Source: Choristoneura fumiferana (Eukaryota > Arthropoda > Insecta > Lepidoptera > Tortricidae). Taken from it: a DNA stretch of 64,000 bases. The stretch spans positions 18,283,721 through 18,347,720 of the forward strand of contig NC_133482.1 in assembly GCF_025370935.1 (NCBI RefSeq), read 5' to 3'. Made by a program: the position numbers and the translations under genes. Of the stretch, positions 24,026 through 35,600 are shown piece after piece (within the stretch, counting starts at the first letter, position 1; each line of letters begins with the position of its first letter). The notes beneath the pieces were generated by a model, which searched no databases, was not told the DNA's origin, and saw only the letters and a list, made by a program, of their open reading frames with translations.

Positions 24026-24636
24026 CGTTTGGGACATCAGCAGCGCCTCATCTTGCTGTACGAACTCTTCAACGCTTGGCAGATGATGAAGAAAAGAATT
24101 ACCCTCGAGGAGCAGTGGTAATTAGAAATTCTTTTTATATGGATGACCTTATGACAGGTCATGAAGATCTCAAGGAAATGAAGGCTATCTGTAAAGAAAT
24201 TGACAAACTGTTGAAGTCTGGAGGTTTTGAAATGCAGAAATGGTCCAGCAACTCCGAAGAACTCCTGAAGGACCTGGCTGACAACTCGAAGACTCTGGAA
24301 CCTGTAAGAGAAACGAAAGAAATTAAGTTAGATAAAGTTATAAAAATACTAGGTCTTAGTTGGGATAGAAAAAACGATACCTTTCAAGTTTCAGTTAACT
24401 TACCAGCTACCAGGATACCTGTAACAAAAAGAGTGATTTTATCTGATGTCGCTAGTCTCTTCGACCCGTTTGGATGGCTCTCACCTGTCGTGATAACTGC
24501 TAAAATTATGATTCAGAAGTTATGGCTCAGTTGTCTTGGGTGGGATGACGAATTACCCTCCGAACTCGTCAATGAGTGGATGAACTTCCGAGATGAACTT
24601 CACGAGTTGCAAATCGTTGAAATCCTCGTTGGATAA
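24026..24636 (+). pseudogene. BEL/Pao reverse transcriptase palm/thumb
   Basis: The catalytic Y-M-D-D motif is at 24136-24147. The 'LLKSGGFEMQKWSSN' block and the 'ILGLSWD' block follow, both characteristic of the Pao RT/RNase H connection (Peptidase_A17 region). A stop at 24634-24636 interrupts just before RNase H. Confidence 0.85.
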
Positions 24637-24638
24637 AG

Positions 24639-25313
24639 ATGTCATCTCTCTGCAAAGAAGTGCAGCTCCATGGGTTCTCTGACGCTTCAACTCTTGCTCT
24701 TGGTGCGGTTGTTTACATAAGAGTTGTGGACGAGCATGACGAGGTTCATGTTACGATACTAGCTTCAAAAACAAAGGTAGCCCCACTTAAACAATTAACA
24801 GTCCCGAGGTTGGAGCTCTGTGCTGCGGTCTTATTGGCAAAGCTGTTGCACGAAATTTCAGGTTTGTTGAACATACCTATGAACAGAATTTTCGCTTGGA
24901 CGGATTCGATGGTGGTTTTGTCCTGGCTACAATGTCAACCCAGTCGCTGGCAGCTGTTTGTGGGTAATAGGGTGTCTGAGATTATCCAAAATATAGATAA
25001 TGACAGATGGAGACACGTTGTATCTGCTGACAACCCTGCGGACCTCGCCTCAAGAGGAATTAAGGCGAGTGAACTGGCGGATAGTGAGCTCTGGTGGACC
25101 GGACCCGCATGGCTGAAGGATAAAAACAACGAAATTCCAAGACTCACATCAATACCTGACACAAAGATAGAGAGCAAGAAATCATTCCACACACTTATAA
25201 ATGACATTCCCATTTGGGAGAGGTTTTCATCATTGCGAAGGATGAAAAGAGTAGTAGCACAGTGTAAGAGATTCTTAGATTTAAAAACAAAGACAAAAAA
25301 GGAGATATATTGA
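24639..25313 (+). pseudogene. BEL/Pao RNase H segment
   Basis: It carries 'LHGFSDAST' (first catalytic Asp), 'RLELCAAVLLAKL' (Glu), 'AWTDSMVVLSWL' (Asp) and 'ADNPADLASRG' (final Asp block), so the RNase H catalytic residues are all present. The segment ends with a stop at 25311-25313 and overlaps the next frame by four bases. Confidence 0.85.
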
Positions 25314-26689
25314 CTGTGGCTGAATTAAATGACGCTGAAGAAAGCTGTGTGAGGTACTACCAGAAATTAATATACAATCAAGAATTTGAAGATCTGAAAA
25401 AGAAAGGAAAGGTTAGGAACAAGAGTTCTTTGATCAAATTTACACCGTACTTAGATGAAAATAATTTGCTGAGAGTTGGAGGGAGATTGAGTAAAGCAGA
25501 CTTACCTGAGAACGCTAAACACCCGATTATTATTCCCAGCAAACAGCATGTAACAAAACTAATAATAGCAGATGCACATACAAAAACCTTGCATGGTACG
25601 GTTCAGCAGGTAATGACATACATACGGACCAAGTACTGGGTAATAAGTCTCAAGTCAGCAGTTCGAGATTTCAATCGAAAATGTGTCGTGTGCATTAAGA
25701 ATAACGCTCTAACGAAGCAGCAACTGATGGGCCAGTTACCCACAGCAAGGGTGACTCAGCAGCGAGCCTTCTATCACAGTGGAGTTGATTTTGCTGGCCC
25801 TGTGTATTTAAGAACATCCAAGGGCCGAGGTCACAAATCCACAAAGGGTTATATATGTTTATTTGTCTGCATGTGCACACGGGCTATCCACCTGGAAGCT
25901 GTGACTGATCTTACAGCACAAGCGTTCATTGCTGCATTTCGGAGATTTGTCGCAAGAAGAGGACATTGCGCACAGCTATGGAGTGACAATGGAACTAATT
26001 TCGTCGGGGGAAATAAGGAATTAAGACTACTGTGGTCCAGGAGCAGTAATGGCGTGGCTAAAGAGATAGCTGCGCTTTTAGCCAACGATGGTACGACGTG
26101 GCATTTTGTGCCTCCAAAATCAGCAAACTGGGGAGGCCTGTGGGAGAGTGGGGTCCGCTCAGCGAAGCGCCATCTGGTGAGAGTAAATGGTTCGACGAAA
26201 CTAACATATGAGGAAATGTCAACGTTGCTGGCACAAGTTGAAGCGTGCCTAAATTCACGTCCTATCTGTCAATTAGACGAAACTTTGGACACACTAAACC
26301 CTCTTACGCCAGGACATTTTCTTGTAGGCGAGCCTATAATTAACGTTCCCGATGTAAATTATGAAACAAAAAATATAAACTTATTAACTCGGTGGCAACT
26401 TGTACAAACACAAATGCAAGATTTTTGGAGAAAATGGCATACCGAATATTTAAATACACTCCAACAGAAACAAAAGTGGTATAAAGTAGTGCCGTCACCC
26501 TGTATAGGAGATATTGTAATTATAAAAGAAGAAGACTTACCTCCAGCTAAGTGGTTGTTGGGAAAAATAACGACGTTGCATCCCGGACCCGATAAGTTAG
26601 TACGTGTCGTAACAGTGCAATGTAAGGGTGATCACGTTTTAAAAAGACCGCTGTCAAAATTAATATTGCTACCAAAAACGGCAGACTAG
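25310..26689 (+). pseudogene. BEL/Pao integrase segment
   Basis: This 459-codon frame has the Zn-binding H-x-H-x-C-x2-C region ('LHGTVQQ' ... 'CVVCIKNN'). The catalytic core has 'GVDFAGP' (D), 'WSDNGTNF' (D) and 'GLWESGVRSAKRHL' (E). The C-terminal domain has 'PPAKWLLGKITTLHPGPD', a signature of BEL integrases. It is the longest intact stretch of the element and stops at 26687-26689. Confidence 0.9.
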
Positions 26690-26740
26690 ATAATTACGTC
26701 TGCAGCGTAAATACCTACTGAGTTATGGTGGGCGGTTTAG

Positions 26741-28309
26741 TTACATTCATTTCGTAACTTTAATAATGAAATAAAAATATGAAGCTGGCCTACTGCAGTT
26801 GTTACCTATTCAATACATAAGCACAATGTCACTGCAATGATTAATTATACTTACCTACCTAACTTTGCGCAAAATACCATTGCAGATAATCATTATACCA
26901 TTAAACGTAAACCTTAATCTATTCATGCTCATTGTCATTATACAATTTACCTACTGATTGTATTGTAAACTCTTTATTGTACATAAATACACATTAAATT
27001 AACAAATGAAATAATAATGAGAAGTACAAAGGCGAACTTATCCCTTAAAGGGATCTCTTCCAGTTAACCTTCCCTAATCCTATGCAATTTACATAACTAA
27101 ATAAACTTGAACAAAAAAGGGAAGCTACTTATACTTTTTATTTAAATTGTGTTATGTTATTTTGTACCTAAATAGACAATTGAGTTCATATTTTGTACTC
27201 GGTGTCTTAGAAGGTTTGTAACCTTGAAAACCGAAAATTGTGTATTTTTATTAAAGTAATAGGTGATAGTTTTAGTTAACTTATTTGTCTTGAGTCTCGA
27301 TGTTTTGTTTACATACTCGCCTGTATTCATATTGTTTGTAACTTACTTGTACAGTCATCTTAAAATAAATGACGTCTAGTTCCTAAGTTCTAATACATTT
27401 TCACAGTCATCCATAAAAACAAACCGCTACTTTATTTTACACTTCTACAGTCCATTAAAGTCAAATTTATAGAAAACAATGTTTTGTTGTTATGGCTGAC
27501 ATTCTGTTTAGAAAATAAGTTCATTTACTGAGTAAATAGATATAGTTAAGCATTCTCTAAGTTTTATAGTAATACCCTACATTTGTTTGGAAATATCACT
27601 TTCGCGACGGTGCAAGCAGTATTATGAAGTTGCTCGCACATAGATCGAACAAATGTAAGTAATGCAGTTTGTTGAAGGATGCTCAAGCGTCGCTTGATTT
27701 GTTTTTATTGTTGTTGTGATCAATAAGTGAAATGAGTGAATTGTTTCATGATCTTTTGACCTATTAGTGTTGACTCTGACTGGTTGCAGTGTTTGTGTCC
27801 ATCATATATATAGCTAGGATGAATCAGTTCAAGAAACAATTCACGTAAGTTTAGTTTGGATAAGATTCTTAGATATTTAAAAACTGTTGTTTTTGGTGGG
27901 CGGAATGTTCTGTCGATTTTTGTCCCTATACTATACCTACGTACATATGTAACTGCAATGCTTTTGCATTTTTTCCTACCGTTTTTTTGTTTTAATAAAT
28001 CAAATACAGAAGCCAGTCGCGTTTGCTTTGAAAATCACTTGCAATCTAAAGTGAACCTTATCACCCTAAGAACAGTCTACTTTATTATTTAATAAAGTTG
28101 CGAAGTACCCCACCTACATTGACTGTATATGACACCTACCTTCTGGCTTCAGCATCAGATCAGTTCGAAAGAATCATTAACTTAAAGCTTCTTCTTAGTT
28201 GCTTATCTAGGTAAGTATATTAATCATGATAATTTAAATTTAACCCGTGCAATACTTGTTATTGATAGTAGTAGTTCCGTTGGTCAAATCTGGTCTTCAT
28301 CATCAGTTC
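26741..28309. other. AT-rich DNA between BEL element and Nup133, possible 3' LTR
   Basis: The first several hundred bases probably include the 3' LTR of the BEL element, but its end cannot be placed. A short open segment at 27785-27848 lies between a good acceptor (gttgcag) and donor (cacgtaagt), with an ATG at 27820. It encodes only about 21 residues that I cannot match to Nup133. No other gene is visible. Confidence 0.4.
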
Positions 28310-28606
28310 CACTTCACCAAATTATGATTTGCAAGAGCAAATGCACGAGTTACTGCTAAATATATCCAAATTACTATAGGTGTCCCTACAATATTTGAAG
28401 AGTTCCCTCGATTTCCTTAAGATCAGATCATGAGATCCTAATTTGCTGCTTATGGGACCTAATTGAAAGCATTCATAGACGAACTCAAAAAAAAAAATTC
28501 AAATCGGTTCATAAATGACGGAGTTCTGAGGTAACAAACATTAAAAAAAAAAAAAAAAAATACAACCGAATTGATAACCTCCTCCTTTTTTGAAGTCGGT
28601 TAATAA
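28310..28606 (+). repeat. Interspersed repeat with A-rich tract
   Basis: It contains 'tcagttccacttcaccaaat', an A18 run near 28543-28560, and the terminal block 'cctcctccttttttgaagtc' plus 'ggttaa'. I know this terminal block as widespread in moth and butterfly genomes. The family name is uncertain. Confidence 0.5.
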
Positions 28607-28848
28607 GATGTTATTGAGTAGGCATCAAAAGAAGATCTTAATACTGCCCTCCTACGCCAAAAGGCGCTATCTAAAAGAACACACTTTTGTGTAGCTTATG
28701 ACACTCTGGATCACATAGTATAAAGGTCGATCAACTTTTTTCTTGTCATTCGTTGCTATAGTTACGGTCTCCTGAGTCACTCTTTAAACCGTAATTTTAT
28801 AGGATTAAAATTTGCCGAACATGCATTTTGTGTTAGTGTACTAGCTTT

Positions 28849-28986
28849 GTACAGCCGAGTTCATAAACTTGTAAGCAAAAATTTGTTTACAAATATCTGA
28901 ACACGCTTCTACGCCGTTAACAATAGAATCGTGTTCAGATCTTTTTGATCAAATTTTTGCTCACAAGTTTATGAACTCGACTGTAC
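28849..28986. mobile_element. Palindromic MITE A (GTACAGYCGAGTTCA ends)
   Basis: The ends GTACAGCCGAGTTCATAAAC and GTTTATGAACTCGACTGTAC are inverse, and the pairing continues ('aagcaaaaatttg', 'cagat'). Its length is 138 bp. A partial copy lies at 49414-49497. It shares its terminal GTAC with the adjacent MITE B. Confidence 0.8.
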
Positions 28987-29414
28987 AGTCAACTACAAAG
29001 AGATTAATCCATGTTAAACTTACAAAATGATGTAACTTTTCGCATGCTTGGTAGGTGACATTTTTAGTAGCAACAAAACCTTACATTATCATCGACTCGT
29101 TTAAAATGCAACAATTATGTATCCCTCAACGCTTCCTCCTAAGTACACTAACAAGCCTCTTTTACTATCTTCCGATATACTATGACAAATATAAGCAAAC
29201 GTTCAATGTACAAAAAAAAATTTAACCAATATTTTTAAATTCGGAGGAAGCGTTGCCGGATACAAAATTGTTGCATTTTGGACGATTCGGTGATAATGTA
29301 AGGTTTTGTTGTTACTAGAAGTATCACCGACCAAGGGTAGTTGATATTGGCATGCGAAAAGTTACATAATTTTGTAAGATTAACATGGATACATCTCTTT
29401 GTAGTTGACTGTAC
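28983..29414. mobile_element. Palindromic MITE B with ~165-bp arms
   Basis: The ends GTACAGTCAACTACAAAGAG and CTCTTTGTAGTTGACTGTAC are inverse. The arms run to about 29150 and from about 29242, with matching blocks 'cttttcgcatgc', 'caacaaaaccttacattatc' and 'aacgcttcctcc'. Its right end is only 75 bp upstream of the first recognised Nup133 exon. Confidence 0.85.
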
Positions 29415-29489
29415 CCTCGCTGACGGGACAACAAGAAACAGCTGATCGACCCTTTTTTTGTGTAATTTTGCATTGGTGTCATTTTGCAG

Positions 29490-29638
29490 CGCACATGTCG
29501 GTGGAGGACCCGGCCAATCCCGTGGTGACATCGCTGGTGGCGCTCCGCGGCGCGCCGGCCGGCGAGGGCGCCCGCGGCTGCTGGCCGGAGCCCCCGCCGC
29601 GCTCCTCTATACCGCCACATACGTCGCCCGGGTCTCCA
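29490..29638 (+). CDS. Nup133: Nup133 exon 1 of those visible (late propeller)
   Basis: The acceptor is ttttgcag and the donor gtgagt. The start reads well in one frame ('SVEDPANPVVTSLVAL') and the end in another ('LLYTATYVARVS'). The latter has the phase needed to join exon 2 and matches the 'YLYNES-VYVCST' region of human Nup133. One base appears to be missing somewhere within the GC-rich middle (about 29545-29590). Confidence 0.7.
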
Positions 29639-32600
29639 GTGAGTTGCGAGGACCGGGTGACACTTTACCGACTTAGAAATACCGACCCTGTTTTTCGTGT
29701 ACACGCGTACGTACGTGTGTGCGTGTGTGTTTTATTCACACTAAAAATCGTGAAAAATATAAATACTGTTTGTACCTATTGTTTGAGCGATACAGGAAAT
29801 AAGAAAGTATGAAGAGTGGTGAGGAAATTGTCATTTACATTATGTGACCACAGACTTGATTTTGCATAATACTGACCAGCTCCAACTGATAATGTATTTG
29901 AACATTTTTGAACATAAATCTAATTTTACGACTACTTACTAGTGGAAAGTGATCGCTGGACTTTTTAATTTTGCATTGTTCCTGCTGCACTTTATAACAC
30001 ACGTTAACATGATAATTTAGAGATGTTCACAATCAAAAATGCGAAAACTTGACGTGAGCTTCACTAAACTTGCAAAATAAATGTCAGTCAAAATTAAATG
30101 ACGCGCATGCGCACTTTAGTACAGGACACAGTTAGGACACAGTTTCCATTTTTATGACACAGTTACAATTCCTGACTTATTATTTATTCGTAGGTTTTTA
30201 ATGCCTGTTTTGGGTAGGTGTGTATTTAATTTACTTGCTTTTAGTTATGGATACTTAACGTAACTTATTGTGCATGAATATTGCTTGTATTTTTTTTTAA
30301 TGCAGGGCTGTCACAACAACAGCTTTACTATAGTATAGGTAAACCGCTGTGAGGTCGACCTACAGTGGAACCTTTTCATAAACGTACCAGTGCCTTCCTT
30401 GATGTGATTTACTTTATTTTATCAAAAGCTTGACAGTGCAAGTTATCGAACGGGATAACATTTGTTTTTCTAACGCCATAGCCATAAATATTGCAGAGAG
30501 AAAAGCATTTTTGAAAGAAGCAGTTTTTTTAATCACAACTGAATTTTCAACCATAGCATAGCAGATGGCAGTCAGAAGTTATCAAGTCCCATGTTGATGT
30601 CAATTGTTTCACGTCACTTCTAATTTATGTATCTACTTTCCCAGGCACAATGGGGAACGACAAAGTAGAATATATCGACGTTTCGGCGGAAGGCGACCGC
30701 ATCCTGGGCGCGGAGATGTGTTCCGGACGACCACTGCTGTTTAGCCGAAAGCACGGCGTGTTAGTGCTCACTGCCGCCGAGGGGATATCTACCAATGTGT
30801 CAGTACAGAAAGAGAAAGATATATTTTTTTCACACCTCTTTCAGAAAAGTAACTTTTCCTCCCCTGACGAGAGGAAGCAAAGTGCAACTTTTCTGTTCAA
30901 GGCTTTTCTAAGTGTTTTATTGCAAATGCCATTTTTTGAAGTTGATAATTGTAAAGCCACGCCATTTTCTATGCTGGTTGTTCTTTAATAATATTTAGAA
31001 TTTGTTTTTTTTTTTTCAAGTTTCTTACTGCTCGGTGTGAAAAGTTGTATGAGCCACTCGGAAGCAAAATTTATTTCATCTTGGGCGCTAACACTTGAAT
31101 CCCTCAATACGGTTAGGATTCTATTGTAGAATCCTTCGCTACATTCTTGATTCAATTTACGCCCTCGCCGTAAATACACCATTTTGCTCCCTTGTGGCAC
31201 AAATAACTATTTTTGAAGTTGCTGATTGTAAGAAAATGGCGTTTTTCTATGCTGGTTGTTCTTTAATAATGTTTAATGGTTTCTTAATGCTCGGTGTGAA
31301 AATTAATTAATGTATTTCTTTATTTATTTGTGACGCAAATAACTATTGTCTCAAGCATTCGAAAACCGAACATTTTTGCTTCAATAAGTGCAAGGAGGTG
31401 TTTTCTCCAAGAGACTTTCACAGGCCGAAAATGAGATTTGAATTCGGAACATGAGTTGATTTTTCGCGACGCGACCAAAGAAATTGGACTTTTTTTTATT
31501 GTACGAATAAAGTTACTGGCATGTATAGAGTGGATCGACTCTGAATTAAAAGAAAATTACACGAATTATTATCTTCTCATCTTATTACATGAGAAATTCA
31601 CGGTAAAACAAAATATTACGCCCCTGAAATCATCTACATAACAGATTGAAATCATTAGAGCTGTTTCCTGATATAAATAAATAAATAGATAAATATACAT
31701 CCAAGGACTGCTTTTTAAAGATATTTTTGGTTACAGATCGATGTGCGAGAGCCCAATGGGTTCCCCGTGCCCGTCAGACATGTACGACGGAAATCTATCG
31801 CTCTACGAAATAGATCCGAATGAGGTAAGTGTCAAAGTAAAGTTTAAGGTCATCTCGTCCTGTACAGGATGGCCCATTTAGATTGGTCAGTATGGGGAAG
31901 TCTGAAACTATAAGACTTACGAAGATCTGTTCTTAGGAACCATGTCATCCATTTTAGTAACTAAAAAGAAACTTGTACTCAGCACGGGAATCGAACCCGG
32001 TTGTTTTGAAAATTAAACTTACATTTACTAACATACATTTGAAGTGTTATATCGCACATAAATTGCGTAAAACACAGGAGTGCGAGCGCGGGCTCGAACC
32101 TACGATTCTCTGCTTGAGAGGTCAAACCACTAAAACGTCATGTTTCTAAACTTAGCGTACTTCTCGATCCCGTGTAAATATCGAAATTCACATAGCCTGT
32201 GTTATTCCCGAGACCCAGCTGCATAGATACAAAATTTCGTTTAAATCCTTCTATCTGTTTTCGCGTGCTTGGTACCTACTCTGCACATGCGTCAACGCAA
32301 ATTATCTTTGAAAATATTTTTGGATTTTGATGAAACACTTATGCAATAAAAACATCGATTATTTTTGCACCAGGTGAGCATGGTCACAACAGACGCCTGC
32401 GGGAAACTCAAGACGGCTTTCCTGTTCCACGTGCGTCGGGACGCCGCCGCCTGCCGCGCCATCGTCGAGGAACTGTTCCCCGCCAAGCAGCGGGATAAAG
32501 AACAGGACTCCGCGCTCGACAGGACTGTGGTCAGGATCGCCACGGAGCTGTGTGATGACGTGCCGCAGGGAGACCCCAGGTGAGTACCACCCTCGCTACT

Positions 32601-35600
32601 GACAGCCATTGTAGAAGAACCAGAATCATTGACAACACTTGCTGTACACTGATTAAACGATGTTGATACTTAGAATATATTTAAATTTTCCAGATATTAA
32701 ATTATACTCGTGACTCCTCAAGCTGCGTCAAAATTCATGTAGTAATGTGTGAAAGTTGATGATGCACTTTAGGAGTCCCTTGGTAAATTTTATGATCTTT
32801 GTCAGTGCCCATTTACGTACAGTCCAGACGCATCAATTTTTGGACCATTTTGACCAGATTGGCATTGAATATGTCTTCTAACATAATCTTATAACATTTT
32901 TCATTTTGAGGATGGTAGGAGAATAAGAATAAGAATGGGTTGTTAGCTGATAAAATAGATTCACATACAGAAACACTGGCTTAATATACACATGCCTGCC
33001 TATTCCTACCAGCCAAAATGGCTGCCACTCGGCTATTGAAGATTGAAAGTATCAAAATTATCTGAGCCGGGCTAGAATGACAATATGACAATTTTGACAG
33101 TCTCAAAAATTATACCGATTAAAGTTTCGTAAACAATGCGTGGGCAGCATTCGCTGGGCAGAGTGTACAGTAGGTCTGTTTGAGCAGCAGCAGTGTTTGA
33201 TGGTTCCCCCTGGCACTTGGCAGGTGGAAGGCGCGTGCTGGCCCGGCCACCAACATCCCGCTGGGCAGTTCGTCGGCGCTGCAGATCGCGGCCCAGCTGC
33301 GCGACAAGCAGCGCGCGTTCTCGCTGTTCGCCGAGTTCCTGCGCGCCGTCGGCCTCTGGCAACGGCTGGGCGTCGTCTGCCTAGGTAACGGCGTTTATTC
33401 ATATTTTTTTCACTTTTCATGCTCGTAAAGTTGGTGTTTATGCTGGATCTAGGCGACATCAAATGACTTTTTATGCACTAGTGCATAAAATAAAATTTTC
33501 GTCTAAGACCAAGGTATTTCATTTAGGTGTCAACAGCCACACACAAAGAAGTTTCTTTATATTTTTTTAATACATTTTTTTATTTTTATAAAACTAAAAA
33601 TCAATCAAATCAATCAAAATAAATCACTAAAACTAAAAAAATATAATTATATAGTAATGCATGAAAAGTAGTGAGTGAACAATTCACTGTTGCTATTTCA
33701 TTCCTCGCCATCGAAGTGAAAGCAGAGTGTAAAACTCGAGCATTAAATCCATTTTCCCCTCGACGTGTCTATCCACCCTCGCCGTACCGGCTCGGGTGGC
33801 TATATGAACGTCTTGGGTAAAATGGCTCGTTTTATGCTCTTGTTGTACAATCTACTATTATTCATCTTTCTTACTGTAGTTTGTTAACTTATTTCTTCAT
33901 TTTTATTTTCTCTTCAATTTCTCAATTCTTCATTATCATTGTTTTATTCTTCTCTTCTTACTTCAATCAGTCATCACATTTTATTCGCATTTTCACACAT
34001 ATTTTATCTCACTTCATTTCTTATAATCATTAAGTTCTTCTATCCCTTATTCCTCGATTACCTGTTTTCGTTCGCCCGTGTGTTTACTTTCTGTGTCAAT
34101 TTTCAACTTTCAGCAAAGACTTTATTGTGATAACTTCTTAAATGTTCATAATATCTACCGATAACTTCTTGCGCCCTCTAGCACATGTCTTAACCAACCG
34201 TCGCCGTCGCGTGCCATGCACGGAGCGTCAAGAGCGAAGCCGATACACTTCTTATGAGTATCACACGCCGTTGTTGATATGCAGTAGTCCGTGTTGCGTT
34301 ACATTCCGCGCCTTATACGTTCCTATTACGGTCATGGTATGATACGGTATGTAGGTAGAGACCTCAATAAATGAATAGATAGACTATAAATCTCCAATTT
34401 TTTTTTATATTTTTTAATTTATGAACGTGGAATCATTTACAGTTTCACTGAATGTAAATATAGTTAAAATGTTTAGTTTTATAACTAAGTAACCCCATAC
34501 GACCCTGCATTTTTTTTATGTATTATGTTCTTTAATTTTATTCTGTTATATATGTGTAATTTAATTATCTATTTTAAAAAAATGCCTTTCTGCCAAGTTT
34601 CTTGCGGCGCATTCGTCTTGGCAATGTTGTTCTTTCCGAAAGCTCTAGTAGTTAAAAATAAAATGCCGTGTATAATACCCCAATGCGGCCTATTTACAGA
34701 AATAGTAGATTGATAACCAAGGGTGGAAAGTGACCCATTTCATTAGAGATATTTCTGGCGCTCGCGTTCGAGCGCCAATAGTTCGAGGGGAAATGGGTAA
34801 TTTCACCCGAGTTAGACACTCTACTTTTCATTTCGACTGTGAGAAAAGTAAAATACTACAAAAAAAATGAGAATAAAAATAAATTGAATTTACTTATATC
34901 CAAACTCCAACGGTACCTTTTCGACAGGCCACTTGCCACGGCCGAGTATAAAAAAAATCGAGTTGGTCACGACCAAGGAGCTTATAATACAAAACTGGAG
35001 GTTGAACGCCGAACGAGAGGTTTGACCTTTATTACTTATTCATATATTCCATCTCTTTCTTTCACATTTCACAGTCATTCATTTCAGTGAAATGTGAAAG
35101 TAAGAGATGGAATATATGAATAAGTAATATGAATATAAGTAATATGATGCGAATATGTTCGTGACGTAATAAAGCTCAAATTTCTTGTTTCAAACGGATT
35201 TTCGGCGTTCAACCTCAAGTGTTTTATAAAAGCTCCTTGGTCACGACGTGCATCTAGATGGCAAGGCCGAAACGTGAAAAAAAAAAGTGTCATTCACGTA
35301 AGTTAATTATCTTCGACTCCGTGGCTAATCGAAAATTTTTCAAGTAAAATACTTCTCACCCTAGAGATGAAAACGTAATTTTTCCACCGGGCTATCTACC
35401 CATGAATATTAAACTTTCCGAACAGGAGAGATGAAAAAATGATTTGAATTTGAACAATATTGTGTTGTAGAGGAAGGAGGCGATTGCATCAGCACCGTGG
35501 CTGCTCTGGGCTCTCTCGCGGAGAAACTCGCCGTCGCCCTCGCGCTGCGCAGGAAGCAGCAGGGCGGGGACGCGCAGCTCATCGATGAAGCCATCTACCA

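Larger units (their letters stand above)
21584..26740 (+). mobile_element. BEL/Pao LTR retrotransposon, degenerate
   Basis: The order is that of BEL/Pao: Gag with a DUF1759-like region, three zinc-knuckle-like motifs, aspartic protease (DUF1758-like), reverse transcriptase with YMDD, RNase H (Peptidase_A17-associated), and an integrase with HHCC and DDE motifs. The coding sequence is broken into at least six frame segments, so the copy is dead. A purine-rich stretch 'ggtgggcgg' at about 26728 may be the polypurine tract. I cannot fix either LTR, because the 5' one falls in the N gap and no repeat of the 3' flank is visible. Confidence 0.85.

Noticed and set aside
27785..27848. Short segment with good splice sites and an ATG, as an upstream Nup133 exon
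   Set aside because: Its ~21 residues do not match the expected propeller sequence, and it has the wrong phase for the better frame of exon 1.
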